This document shows positions 1 to 11,199 of a DNA stretch of 64,000 nucleotides, piece by piece (the first letter of the stretch is position 1; every line of letters begins with the position of its first letter). Location of the stretch: positions 595,305-659,304 of the forward strand of contig SIJG01000080.1 of assembly GCA_023374025.1 (NCBI GenBank), read 5' to 3'. The notes beneath the pieces were generated by a model that saw nothing but the letters and a program-made list of their open reading frames with translations, made no database searches and had not been told where the DNA came from. Made by a program: the position numbers and the translations under genes. This DNA is from Heterodera schachtii (Eukaryota; Nematoda; Chromadorea; Rhabditida; Heteroderidae).

Positions 1-553
1 ATTATTAAAATATTTTTTGCATTTAGTTTTTACGTTTAATTTGACCTTCTATTTTAAAATAGAAACAAATATGTTTCGGTTTATTTATTTTCTATCATTT
101 TATAAAAGTATGTCCAATATTTTCCCAAAATTGATTTGGATCATCATTAACATTTCTAGAAATTATACCATTTAAATTTAATTAATGTTCTTCACTTTAT
201 GTTTAATTAAAGATTCGTTCAGTCCTCTTACGGCAAAAAATCTTCGAAAAAATATTCCCATAATATTTGCATAATATAAATGTTTTTCATAAGACCTATT
301 ACTTCATTATAGTTTCTTAAAATTCATTTCAAATAACAGGCAACTTTTTAATTTATTTGCTAGTAATTTGTTATTCAAATATTGTATAATATTTTATGTA
401 ATACAAATTATATTAATTTAAATAATTATTTATTCTTTACGTGAAATTTCTTTTAATATTTATAAAAGTTCTTCTAGTCCATGTGCTCAATTAACAAATT
501 TTAGCGGATTATTGAATACTACCAATTTTTAATTTAAATAATATAGCAGCAAA
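1..553. other. AT-rich sequence without a recognisable gene
   Basis: Moderately T-rich on the + strand. I see no ORF worth calling, no RNA gene and no transposon end. A minus-strand reading around 420-535 is protein-like but carries two in-frame stops, and I rejected it. Confidence 0.6.
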
Positions 554-799
554 GTAGCAATTTTATACACATTGTTTAATATGACTTGCGATTATATCGA
601 TAATATTTGCGTATTAGATAAATCAATATTTAAGTAGTAGCAATTTTATACACATTGTTTAATATGACTTGCGATTATATCCATAATATTTGCGTATTAG
701 ATAAATCAATATTTAAGTAGTAGCAATTATACACATTGTTTAATATGACTTGCGATTATATCGATAATATTTGCGTATTAGATAAATCAATATTTAAGT
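554..799. repeat. 83-bp tandem repeat, three copies
   Basis: Copies begin at 554, 637 and 720, each opening with GTAGCAAT and closing with ATTTAAGT. Copies 1 and 2 differ by a G/C change in the ATCGATAA/ATCCATAA segment. Copy 3 lacks two T residues near its start, so it is 81 bp. The near identity implies recent local duplication. No function is evident. Confidence 0.95.
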
Positions 800-1113
800 T
801 TTGGAATGCAGTTTTCAATATTAGTTAGCATAATTTTTAAGTTTTCTATTAGAACTACGCATATTTCGGTTATAAATAAAAATTTTCTTTTCAGCTAACC
901 CAATACCCAATAAAACATTGGTTTTTATTTGAATCGCAAATTATTATTTCTAAACACTTAAATGAATGTTTTATTTCCATGTTTGTAATCTTTGGTAATT
1001 GAAAGAATGATTAATTTGTATAATTTAATTTTTTTTTTTTTGGTTTAAAAATAAATGCATTTTTCTTTTATGTACTTTGATTACTAGTATCATTTATTGC
1101 TTTTTAAAAATAA

Positions 1114-1239
1114 TTAATTGTCATTATAATAAATGCATTTTGCTTTTATTTGTGGATCAAAATTGTTAACGAAATCGTCTTCGACAGGCTGTGTATTAAC
1201 TGATATTCTTCCAGCTCTATACTGTTTTAAATTTTTATT
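1114..1239 (-). other. coding-like open island, transposase-like in part
   Basis: This minus-strand frame is open for 41 codons and stands out by its GC-richer codons. It reads QYRAGRISVNTQPVEDDF in its middle. The YRAGRISV stretch resembles the F-K-x-G-R-x-S-V segment in the N-terminal DNA-binding part of mariner-type transposases, but the usual R-S-G-R-P that follows is absent. It starts directly after a stop, has no ATG, and I found no flanking transposase domain or terminal repeat. It could be a short relic of a transposase, an exon, or chance. Confidence 0.18.
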
Positions 1240-1399
1240 TTAAGCTTTTCAGCTTTCTAAAATTTATTTTTAAAAATTATCTACTATGAACAAGATGCGT
1301 GGGTTATTTAAATTTTTCGATAAATTTTACGTCATTAATAATTTGTAATGAAAATGTAGTCAAAATAGTTGAAAATAATAATTTATTTTCAAAAATTAT

Positions 1400-1587
1400 T
1401 AATGAATTTTTTCACCTATCTAATAAATATATTCATCACTTATACAAGAATTGAAACAAATGCGTCAATTTCTAGTAAGAAATAGAATTAAATTTAAATG
1501 AAATTCAATGAGAAAGAAATCATATGAAAAATGCATAAATTATTATAAAAAAGTGAGAAATTTAATAAAAAAATAAAAGTCAAACCC
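1400..1587 (+). repeat. inverted repeat block A, left copy
   Basis: About 188 bp whose reverse complement recurs at 2580-2767 with a few differences. The shared core includes GACGCATTTGTTTCAATTCT on the right copy. With block B it flanks a 169-bp tandem array. Confidence 0.9.
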
Positions 1588-1636
1588 CAAAAAAAATTTT
1601 TAAATATAAAATGATTAATAGCCTATAATGTTATAA

Positions 1637-1815
1637 ATGAGAAATATTTTATCATATTTTAAATTAGCTATAATAAAGACTCCTGTTTATCCTACCTTAA
1701 TTTTTTAACTTGATTAAGCTTTAGGTTTTTAATTAGTTTATTTTGAGCGCTTTCTTAAAAATTATAACTTTTCAATTCGTCAATGCTTACAAAGCATACA
1801 AAAGTAATAAATCGA
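1637..1815 (+). repeat. inverted repeat block B, left copy
   Basis: Runs from the GAGAAATATTTTATCAT segment through CTTTAGGTTTTTAATTAG to the TCAATTCGTCAATGCTTAC segment. It recurs inverted at about 2821-3012, with small indels such as an extra AAATAAGTACATTT. Its 3' part is also the first part of the 169-bp tandem unit that follows. Confidence 0.88.
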
Positions 1816-2269
1816 TTAAATTAATAATTAAAAATTATTATTATTATTATTTACAATATCTCGCATTAATTCTTGGCATTACGATGTTGCTCAAATAGCA
1901 TGCCATCAGCTATTTGCTTAACTATGCTTCCTATAACTTTTCAATTCGTCAATGCTTACAAAGCATACAAAAGTAATAAATCGATTAAATTAATAATTAA
2001 AAATTATTATTATTATTATTTACAATATCTCGCATTAATTCTTGGCATTACGATGTTGCTCAAATAGCATGCCATCAGCTATTTGCTTAACTATGCTTCC
2101 TATAACTTTTCAATTCGTCAATGCTTACAAAGCATACAAAAGTAATAAATCGATTAAATTAATAATTAAAAATTATTATTATTATTATTTACAATATCTC
2201 GCATTAATTCTTGGCATTACGATGTTGCTCAAATAGCATGCCATCAGCTATTTGCTTAACTATGCTTCC
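1763..2269 (+). repeat. 169-bp tandem repeat, three identical-looking copies
   Basis: Units start at 1763, 1932 and 2101, and I saw no difference between them. Each contains a run of ATT triplets, TGCTTACAAAGCA (a near palindrome) and a hairpin CAAATAGC-9 nt-GCTATTTG (1892-1916 in unit 1). The unit begins inside block B, so the array arose by expansion of part of the larger repeat. A 64-codon ORF in the unit is an expected open frame, not a gene. Satellite seeding is possible, but three copies are too few to say. Confidence 0.95.
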
Positions 2270-2579
2270 TACATATTTTTTAATATGTAAATACTGATCG
2301 TATAATTTTAAATTTTTTTTGATTTGTCTAAATAAATGAATCTTTTTTTTATATTTTCTACTCTGAAAATTTAAATATATTAATTTTTAGTTTTGTTCAT
2401 ACCCATATTTCTCTAATTTATCATTAATGTGATTTTTATTATTTTTTTAAATTTATGCTAATAGCGTAAAAATTTACATTATAAAACTTTCATAGTCGCA
2501 ATTTCAGCAAAGGATTTGATTATCTAACAAAAATCCAATGTACATATAATTATATAAATTTTTTTTTTTTGCTTTATTC

Positions 2580-2767
2580 GGGTTTGACTTTTATTTTTTT
2601 ATTAAATTTCTCACTTTTTTATAATAATTTATGCATTTTTCATATGATTTCTTTCTCATTGAATTTCATTTAAATTTAATTCTATTTCTTACTAGAAATT
2701 GACGCATTTGTTTCAATTCTTGTTTAAGTGATGAATATATTTATTAGATAGGTGAAAAAATTCATTA
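2580..2767 (-). repeat. inverted repeat block A, right copy
   Basis: Reverse complement of 1400-1587. The next 50 bp (2768-2820) resemble, inverted, the ATT-run and CTCGCATTAA part of the 169-bp unit. Read on the minus strand, the order is therefore B, tandem-unit middle, A. Confidence 0.9.
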
Positions 2768-2820
2768 AATGCAAGATACTGTAATAATAATAATACTTTT
2801 TATTATTAATAGTAATCAAT

Positions 2821-3012
2821 TTATTACTTTTGCATGCTTTGTAAGCATTGACGAATTGAAAAGTTATAAAATGTACTTATTTTTAATTTTTAAGAAAGCG
2901 CACAAAATAAACTAATTAAAAACCTAAAGCTTAATCAAGTTAAAAAATTAAGTTAGGATAAACAGAGTCTTTATTATAGCTAATTTAAAAATATGATAAA
3001 ATATTTCTCATT
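2821..3012 (-). repeat. inverted repeat block B, right copy
   Basis: Reverse complement of about 1637-1815, with a G-T-G-C-G variant where the left copy reads G-A-G-C-G. A further direct fragment of its outer end recurs at about 5092-5135 (ATGATAAAATATTTCTTATC). Confidence 0.88.
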
Positions 3013-3990
3013 TTACATATTATAAAAAAATCTTATTTTTGTTAAATTTAAATAAACGTAATTAATCTTTTTTGTGGATTTAATTAAAATTTTTGTTTAT
3101 AATTTTTGTTCATTCAATTTTTTTTTAAAAAGTAACTCGTAGAAGAAATGATGATAACTTTAAAATAATTTAATTTTCAATTATATAGCAAAAATAAAAT
3201 AAATCATTTACAATTAAAATAAAACAAAATTTATCATTATGGAGAAGCATTCAGACAAATTATATTAGTAATCATAACTTAATGTTTAGTTTTTCTTATT
3301 TATAAAAAATGATAAAGAATCTTTGTCTTGTTTTTATTCAATATAATTAAATAAAAAATTATGTTCCTTTAACTGTCTTTACTGTCTTTAAATGCTTTCT
3401 TTTAAACTTTTATCAGATTATTTGTGTAATTAAAATAGGTTAAAGTCGAAAAAAATATATTAATAAAGAAATGATTCATATGATAATATCATAATTAATT
3501 TTTAAATTAAATACAATAATTTTTATTGACATAAATTTATAAAAAAAATAATGTGCAGAAGCTTTTCACGTTCTTCATAAAGGACAATAATTACCTCCAT
3601 TCCTTTTTTAAAGAAAACCTCAATAATTCTATAGAAGATATAAACTATATTTTCTTCTATTCATAAAGAGAAATATTTAACAACTATTAGGTTAATTATT
3701 ACATTGTCGTCATTTAATAAGGTAAAATTGAAGAAAAATATAAAATAGTATTAAAAGATAATAAATAAAACATAAAAATATTATATTCAATAAGGAATAT
3801 TAAATTTTAAAAATACAACTTTGTTAAAATTATAATTAAATAGCGCAAAAATATTTTTTAATTTATCCATTTAATAATAATTTAAACCAAAAGTTGCAGA
3901 AAGATAAAGTATTCTGTAACCACATTCCATGTTTAAAAAATAAAAAATTGAAAATTTTATCGAATCAAAATGCATAATTAATAAGGTTAA

Positions 3991-4194
3991 ATAAGCATTA
4001 AATTCTGCAAAATAGTAAATAATAGGTTAAATAAAGAAAAAATTAGAAACGGAATGCAAAGCGATTGCGGATGGACAGATCAGCGAAATTTTTTTGCAAG
4101 ATTTGCACTATCTGCATCATGGGATCCATATCTTTTCTTTTGGTCTATTGATTTATATTTAAAATTTTTAATAATTTCCACTAAAGTTAAATAA
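3991..4194 (+). other. GC-richer island open on both strands
   Basis: On the + strand 67 codons are open, including DQRNFFARFALSASWDPYLF. The only ATG lies at 4054. On the minus strand 4144-4043 is open after an AATAG that could act as a splice acceptor, and reads MDPMMQIVQILQKNFADLSI before a stop. Both strands look protein-like, as expected where GC content rises and stops become rare. It is probably a relic of a gene or transposon. I do not recognise a family and cannot choose the strand. Confidence 0.2.
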
Positions 4195-4679
4195 ATATTA
4201 ACGTTTTTTAATTGAATTAGAATAATTCATATTGAAGTAATAAATCCAAACAATTTTTGTAATAAAAGAATCTAAAAACTATATATATATAAATAATAAA
4301 AAAATCACATTAGAAAACTGATGAAATAGTTTTTCTTTTAAATTACAATGTAGTCATTTACGATTAATAAGAAATTTTTTGAAAATTTTTAAAATAATAT
4401 TTAACAATAGTACAATAAAAAAAAAATTTTTTTTAAACTAGTTTTTTAGCCATGAAACCGTTTTTCATAATTTTTTATATATTTTTAACCCTGTTATTTT
4501 TTGTTGTCTTAAATGAAATAAGTAAAATTCGTTAATTATATCCAAATATAAATCCAAATATAAACTTTTAACTCTTTCAAATTAATTCAACGAAAACCTA
4601 AAACATTTCTTGGATAACAATTATAAATAAAACTGAAATAAAAACTGTAAATAAAACGGATGTTCAATTAGAAAAATAA

Positions 4680-4784
4680 AAGAAACATTTTTATTTCATT
4701 CATAATGATAGGCTACGGCTCTTTGCGAAGGCCGTTGTTGTCAGACCCGACACAAAGCATATAATTATTAAAAAGGAATTTTAA
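4680..4784 (+). other. GC-rich island with coding-like frame
   Basis: The 4714-4757 segment (GGCTACGGCTCTTTGCGAAG and following) is far GC-richer than its surroundings. The + frame is open for 34 codons and reads DRLRLFAKAVVVRPDTKHII near its end. The minus strand also has an open stretch with LCVGSDNNGLRKEP. It is likely a fragment of a decayed mobile element or gene, of unidentified family. Confidence 0.22.
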
Positions 4785-5259
4785 AAAACATAAACTATAT
4801 AATAAAATTTATGTTAAAAATCAATTATAAATAAGATCAGATGAGAAATAGAAATATATAAAACAGCAAAATAAATGTTTTCAAACAATTTCAAAAATAT
4901 TAATTAATTAATTCTTATCAATTTGACATTTCAATTATCATTTAAAATCGAGTTGTTACATAATAAAAACAAAAAAAATTAGGAATAAAAACATTTATCA
5001 ATTAATATTAAAAAATTAATAAAAAGAAACCCTCAATGATTGATATTTCTAAAATATTATTGCGCCAGTCTAATGTGAATTTGCTTCAAGTTTAAAAATA
5101 ATATGATAAAATATTTCTTATCTTACATATTAATTAAAAATATTATAGATTCGATTATAAAATTAATTTTAATATACTAAGAAATCTTAAAAAATTAATT
5201 TTAATAACAGTATATGCGAATATTTATTGATTTAATATGAAATAAATCGGTAAGTAAAA

Positions 5260-5484
5260 CTACATGAATTGGATTAGGATTAAATTAAATATATCTAATA
5301 AATAATAATTCATTTTAGAAACCAAATAAAACAAAATCAAAGGGCCTTTAATGCACTTATTTGTTAGAATCCGATCGCATTTGGCATAATAAATCAACAA
5401 AATTGAATGGTTAAAAACTCTCTTAAAAATGTAATTAATTATGATTATTACATTGTTTTCAAAAAGAACTAAAATTCGAAGCAC
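5260..5484 (-). other. open frame sharing an LFENN motif with 5964-6224
   Basis: A 74-codon minus-strand ORF from an ATG, rich in I, L, F and Y. It shares a 25-bp near-identical core and the same reading frame with the ORF at 5964-6224: LRILVLFENNVII here, LRSLALFENNAII there. Frame preservation between the two is suggestive. However, hydrophobic open frames are expected by chance on the minus strand of an A-rich domain. No domain recognised. Confidence 0.2.
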
Positions 5485-5963
5485 CTACCTTTGATAATAA
5501 ATACAACTGATTGAAAATAAATTGTAATGTTACAAAATAGTTCAGGAATTTAATGAAAATTTAAAAAATAAATATCTTAAAATATTCACTAAATGAAGGC
5601 ATTGAATGACGCATTGGTTATTTTATGGGAATGGTTACATGCTTTGATCACAAACCTTTTAAAAAAATTGAAAGAAAATTCAAAGAGCATATTAAAAATA
5701 AAATTTTATTGAGAAGCTACAAAAAAGTAATTGATATATGCAACAATTTATAATTAATTAGAAGCGTATAAAAATTTTTTAATAATCCAAATTTCCATTC
5801 AAAAATTAAAAAAAAATGTTTTAAAAAGAGGAAAAATAAAACAATATAATAAAACATTCAATAATTTAAAATCATTAAATATATATTAATTTATTTTTTC
5901 ATAATGAAAAGGAAAAACTGCAAAAATTGATTAAAATTTCTTCGAATTTAACCTTAAACATAA

Positions 5964-6224
5964 TTAAAAGAATGGAAAACGCAAAAATCGAGTAAATTTT
6001 ATTATTAGTAGAACTAAATGTTTTATAAAAATGACCAAATATTTATAAAACGAAAACTGATAAATTGATTGAAATTTGAAGATTATTGCATTGTTTTCAA
6101 AAAGAGCTAAACTTCGTAACTCACCATAAAAAATAATTTTGAAAAATTTGAATGAAAGATATGGTCGGTCATGTGATGGGCAAAACGGTAATCTTTTTAC
6201 GTTTTTTACAAGACGATTGTAAGT
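5964..6224 (-). other. 86-codon minus-strand open frame without ATG start
   Basis: Open from directly after a TGA to a TAA, with RLPFCPSHDRPYLSFKFF in its first third and GELRSLALFENNAIIFKF in its middle. The second segment is paralogous to 5260-5484. No ATG opens the frame. It might be an exon, a relic or chance, and I do not recognise a family. Confidence 0.22.
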
Positions 6225-8780
6225 TCATTTTATAAATTACATTTAATATTCAAGAAAATAACCAAAAACCTAAAACTAAAGCACTATTAGAAATTATACT
6301 TAGAACATAAATAATTAACCACGTGTCTAGTAATTCAATTGACAATAATGAAAAATAAATAAATAAGCACGAAAATTTTTATCTGAGAATCATAAAATAT
6401 AAATACCTAAATTGTTTGAAGTTGGTTAAATTAATATTTACAGATAAAACAACTCATTGCATTTTTATTAAATTAAAAAATGAATTTGAAAGTACGAATA
6501 AAATAATTTATTTAACAAATCAAAATGAATCAAATCTCTATTTTAAATATTTATATAAATAACATTACAACACATTTTTGCAAAAATACTATTCTGAAAT
6601 ATAAAAAAAACAAATATAATCTTCTAAAAACACGTAAAAATGAAAAATTTTAAAATCAAATAAAAAATAATTTACAATTTTACATCTAAAAAATTTTTAC
6701 TCTAATCTGCTAATATAATAAGGTGTAAAATAAAAATCTTAATGCATCACCAACCATAAACACAAAAATAAAGAAAATATTTATTTAGTTTTTTTTTTGT
6801 TTCAGAAAAGAAGTAAAATAAAGTTTGTAAAAATCTGAATTTAACTACATACAAATATAAATTAAAAAATAAAAACAACTTGCATAAATATGAAGATCAA
6901 CTTAAAGTAATAATGCCAAGATGGCCAAACGCACATTTTAAATAAAGCGGACATACCAAATCGCATTACGGAAAATTTTTTTGAAAAATATAGAAAAAGA
7001 TTTTTTATAATAAATTCATGAGAAAAAAAGAAAGTAAAAATGGTTATAAATTAAAAGATCAAATAAAATTAAATATAAATAGAGTTTTTGCTTTGTTCCT
7101 AAAACATGAACCTATGTTAAAACGAAAATTATTCTAAGTATTGCATTGAGCTAATATTCTTCTAAAATTAAGAAAATCAAACTTTTCACCTTTTCACCCA
7201 AAATTTAACTTCATCATAAATGCTGTTTATTTATTTCATAAATTTTAAAAATTCTAATGTAATACGATAGTTGAAAATTTTTATTTATTTTTTTAAATCA
7301 TATATTAAATTTAATCACCTTTATTAATGGCTAGTTAACAATTGTTCGATTTATTTTAATGTTATTTTTGATATAACAAAATATTTTAATATTAACAGAT
7401 ATATAATATAATATTTACTTAATAAAGTTTCTTTTTTAATAAAGAAATTTAAGAATATCATAGTATCTATTATATAAATAATTATGCATTTATTTTAAAT
7501 ATAATAATAATGTTCTTTTGTTAAAAAAATTCAAATGCAGACTTTAATATTTTATATCAAAATTTAATAATTTTCTTTCAAACATTATAGGAAAAATTAT
7601 TTTATTTAATTTTGAATGTGAAAAATGAAAAATATAATTATATAAAATAAACAATTTAAAAAAGTAAAATATACGATAAACTTAAAAAAAAGTTAATTTT
7701 AAGTAAAATATAAGAAAAAGAAAAATAAAAAATATTAATAAAATATAATGTATAAAAAGGATAAAAATAATTTAAATGTTATGGACAATAGCAAAAATTT
7801 TCAACAGTGCGAAATAATTGAAAAAATAAGGAATTAATAAAATAGAAGATTAAGAATTAATATTATAATTATGATTTGGAATCTTATTAATTACGAAGCA
7901 CTCAAGAATTTTATTAGATTATGAATAAAAGAAACGGAACAAACTTACAATTTAACTATTTGAAAATAATTACAGTATAATTTATAATGAATTAATAAAT
8001 AAAAATAATTTAGAGACTATTTAGCAAGTCTAAATACAAATTTTTGATAAATTAATTTTTTTGTTTGTAAATAATTAAGTATTATCATGTATTGATTCTT
8101 ATTTTTTGATTAGGAAATATAACCAGATTTTCAAATAAGTTTTTCAAAAATAATTTTTATTTAATGGATTCATTATGCATTTAATAAATTATAACCTTAA
8201 TTAATATTTTTATAAAAAAAGGCATATAAAAAGAAATTATTAATAAAAATGAACTTTTAAATACTTTATAATTCTTTAATAACTTTGTTAAATTGGCTGT
8301 CAAGCGTTGATAATTGGTGAATATACGAACGATCGAGTTTGAAATCAAAAAATGCACAAAAATTAACCTAAATAAAATTTTTTAAAATATACAAAAAAAA
8401 TGCGCCACTATAATTAAAATCCCTGCGAGAAGCAACCAGATGAATTTTCGTAACTTTTAAAATAAAGGTGACCAAATGAATTTTGGAAATTTTTGAGTGT
8501 TGAAATTACATTTATTTTAGTAATAAACAAGGTTCATTAAATAATTAATGGATGAGATAAAACCAATAGATAATTTATAAAATAAAAATTTTAAAAAGCT
8601 GAAAAATGTTGAAAATACCGTTTAGCAGAATATTCTATTTTGCAAAAAAAAAATAGACAAAACAATCCAAAATTATTGTCAGAATTTAAAAATATAAGAA
8701 GTAGAAATAAAATTAATTTATTTTTGTTTTCAAAAATATATATTCCAATATTTAATTATATACACCATCATAAGAAGTGA

Positions 8781-8972
8781 TTTAAAAACTATTTAATTAT
8801 CTTATTTATTATAAAATTTTGCTGGCTACATAGACTAAAAAGTGGACAGACATTGCCAAAAGGCGGGCAGGCACATTTATTTATGGCATTTTTCCTTGCA
8901 TATTGCCAACCTTACCAGCCGGCCACAAACAGTCTACATGAACTCGAAATGACTGTTGATACCACCCTTTAA
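8781..8972 (+). other. GC-rich island with 63-codon open frame
   Basis: Positions 8821-8965 are conspicuously GC-rich (GGCGGGCAGGC, CCAGCCGGCC). The + frame is open for 63 codons and its C-terminal part reads LHELEMTVDTTL before the stop. On the minus strand a second frame is open except for one stop. It is probably a remnant of a gene or mobile element. No family recognised. Confidence 0.25.
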
Positions 8973-9168
8973 AATGAAAGTATTATTTACATCAAAATAT
9001 AATAATGTAAATTATTAAATCAAACAAGAATAAATAACTTATGAAAAATTTAAAATATATAAATAAATAAAACAATTAGATAATTCAAACACACGAATAA
9101 ATATTCACATAACTTAATATCTGCTACTATCTAAATGCTAAACATAAGAAATTATAAGGACAAAAATA

Positions 9169-9303
9169 ATGAATTCCAAATATTCGGCACGTCGGTTGCA
9201 AAAAGTTTGTTTTATCACACCGATTTACTTATTTAATTTAAAGAATAATTTTGAAATTTTAAATTTTGAATTATATTATATATTTTTTAAATCCCCGATT
9301 TAA
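9169..9303 (+). CDS. hypothetical 44-residue ORF
   Basis: ATG at 9169 in the context AATAATGAA, stop at 9301. The N-terminal third is basic (MNSKYSARRLQKVCFITPIY) and the rest is hydrophobic and aromatic. No neighbours form a gene set and no domain is recognised. Many frames of this length are expected by chance in this sequence. Confidence 0.15.
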   Translation: MNSKYSARRLQKVCFITPIYLFNLKNNFEILNFELYYIFFKSPI

Positions 9304-10043
9304 ATAATAAACATGAAATCGTTTTCAGTGAACAATACTTTAACACTTATTCATTTGTCAAAATTGTTTATTTATTTTTTATCAAAAGAGTATTATTTAT
9401 TTAACAATTCTTTAATTAAAAAACTTTCTATGTAGGCAAATTATTTGAATAATAATTGTAAACATTGAATGCAAACTGTAAATAGTAAATTTTCAAAAAT
9501 TTAAGAAAAAATTTAAAATTTTTTATTAGAAAAAATAATAAAATAATTTTATAATAAAAATAAATAAAAGTAATTACGACCTGATAAAACATAAATTTAG
9601 GGATTCAAAAGGACGAAGTTTTTATCATTTTGTGCTCACGCAAATAATTAGTGTTATACCATTCATAAAAATTCCAGCTAAAAAAATTAATATTAAACTA
9701 AAATAATAAAGTAAAAAACGATACATAAATTGTTTATACGATAAAAGAAAAGAAAATATATTTGCACCGTAAAAAATTATTATGATTTATTTACATTACT
9801 TTGAGAACTATATAATGATGATATTTTAAATTCCTATTTAAATAATAAAAAAAACTTAGGATTAAAAATCATTCTTTTTTTCATAAAATAATCTATCATA
9901 TTTTATTAGATAAAAAATATGTTAAAGATATGTTAAAGTTATTTTTTTTATTTTATTTTTTCTTTAAAATATATTTTTATTGATTTATGAATTTTCTTAG
10001 ATGATTTTTATACTAAAAGTTTCATTGAAACATTAAAATATTA

Positions 10044-10560
10044 AGCACTGACCATCATATCGCTGACGAATTTGGGCTTGGAATCTGGGAGATATGAGTT
10101 CATGGCCCGGATTCGGTGCCGCGTCGTTGCGCGAAACCCGCAAAAATGGGTATTTTGCGAAAACCGCAAAAAAAGGCGTTGCGTAAACCGCAAAAATTTT
10201 ATAATTAATTTATTTAAATGTTATTAAGCAAATTAATCAAATAAAATTATTTTATAATTTATTTTTAAAAATATTATTAAGCAAATTTATCTCAAGTAAT
10301 AAAATATAGGTATAACATTCATAGATTAATTTTTTTTACCCAAGAGGTCAAATTCGCAAAAAAATTTGGATAACCCTATTGCTGAATTGACTAAGCAAGA
10401 GAATATAAATCAACTTTTATTTATAATTTTAAGATAATTTGTTTGATTAATTTGCTTAATAACATTTAAATAAATTAATTATAGAATTTTTGCGGTTTTC
10501 GCGCAACGACGCGGCACCCCGGATTCCCAGCCATCAATTCAGCTTTCCTTTCCCTCTTTC
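10044..10560 (+). pseudogene. possible tRNA-like (SINE-type) relic split by an insertion
   Basis: Removing the TIR element and one TSD copy at 10107-10526 joins the flanks into a GC-rich unit. It contains GGGCTTGGAATCTGGGAG, then GAGTTCATGGCCCGG, which resembles a pol III B box (GTTCRANNC) with one mismatch. The expected A box 44 nt upstream is weak. A tRNA-derived SINE or tRNA pseudogene fits, and chance similarity is also possible. Confidence 0.25.
10107..10526. mobile_element. 404-bp non-autonomous TIR element with perfect 8-bp TSD
   Basis: The element spans 10115-10518. Its ends match as an inverted repeat of at least 22 bp, starting GGTGCCGCGTCGTTGCGC and ending with the reverse complement. 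Subterminal sequence from GAAAACCGCAAAAATT through TTATTAAGCAAATTAATCAA is also inverted. The direct repeat CCGGATTC directly abuts both ends (10107-10114 and 10519-10526). There is no coding capacity. The left arm carries an extra tandem CGCAAAA segment. An 8-bp TSD fits hAT, P or Merlin-like families, but the GG start is not the usual hAT terminus, so the superfamily is open. Confidence 0.92.
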
Positions 10561-11199
10561 TTTTCCTATGTAATTTATAAAACAACCAAAAACATATTAT
10601 CGAAAATTTTTCATGTACTAAAAAAATAATAATAGAAGGGTTTCATTTAAAAGTCAATTTAATATAGGTAAAAGAATTAGGATAAGAAAAATAAGTAATA
10701 TAATAAATTATTAAATTTAATATTTTCGAAATGTTAAATATATCATAAAAACAATACAAAATTTTCACGGTTATCTAATCGGGAATTCTACAAAAAAATA
10801 ATGAAAACTAAAAAAAGCTAAGAAATAAATAATTATAATATATATGTGGTGAATAAAAAATAGCACTAATCCGTCAATATTTTCTTCAAGAGTCTGTCTA
10901 TTAACGAACAATATTTTCGATAAATATAATTGATAATTTCTAAAATGCAAGAAAACCAATACAATTAAAACTGTGATGCAATAATTAATAAAATTTCATA
11001 TGAAATAAATAATGGTTGACCCAAAATTGAATGTATGCATGTCACACCTTAACATAAGCATGGTATTTTAACAATTTAATTTTATTAAAAGTTTAATATC
11101 GAAATAAATAACTAAGTTGTTTTTAAAACCGCACAAATGCTTAATATGATCGTCAATAATTAGTTCATTCGAAAAAAAATTATGTCATTTAATTAGTTA
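10561..11199. other. A-rich sequence, nothing recognised
   Basis: A 62-codon minus-strand open frame at 10771-10959 is within chance expectation. No RNA gene or element ends were seen. Confidence 0.55.

Larger units (their letters stand above)
3013..10040. other. A-rich gene desert
   Basis: Strong A excess on the + strand throughout. No RNA gene or complete mobile element was recognised. GC-richer islands that stay open are listed separately at 3991-4194, 4680-4784, 5964-6224, 8781-8972 and 9169-9303. A short segment near 6681-6740 recurs at about 42843-42890 (ACTCTAATCTxCTAATATAA). Confidence 0.6.

Noticed and set aside
420..535. Minus-strand reading NNPLKFVN-stop-AHGLEELL-stop-ILKEISRKE, considered as a gene with TGA read as tryptophan
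   Set aside because: It also needs a TAA read through. There is no other sign of an altered code, and open stretches of this size are common by chance.
1873..2236. Two identical 64-codon ORFs
   Set aside because: They are simply the same frame in consecutive 169-bp tandem units. Identity reflects the repeat, not coding constraint.
1763..2269. Centromeric satellite, because the unit is near nucleosome length
   Set aside because: Only three copies and no array. Unit length alone is not evidence.
5446..6130. Micro-exon model using GTAGGT and GTGAGT donors on the minus strand
   Set aside because: Donor and acceptor matches are short and frequent at this composition, and no joined product is convincing.
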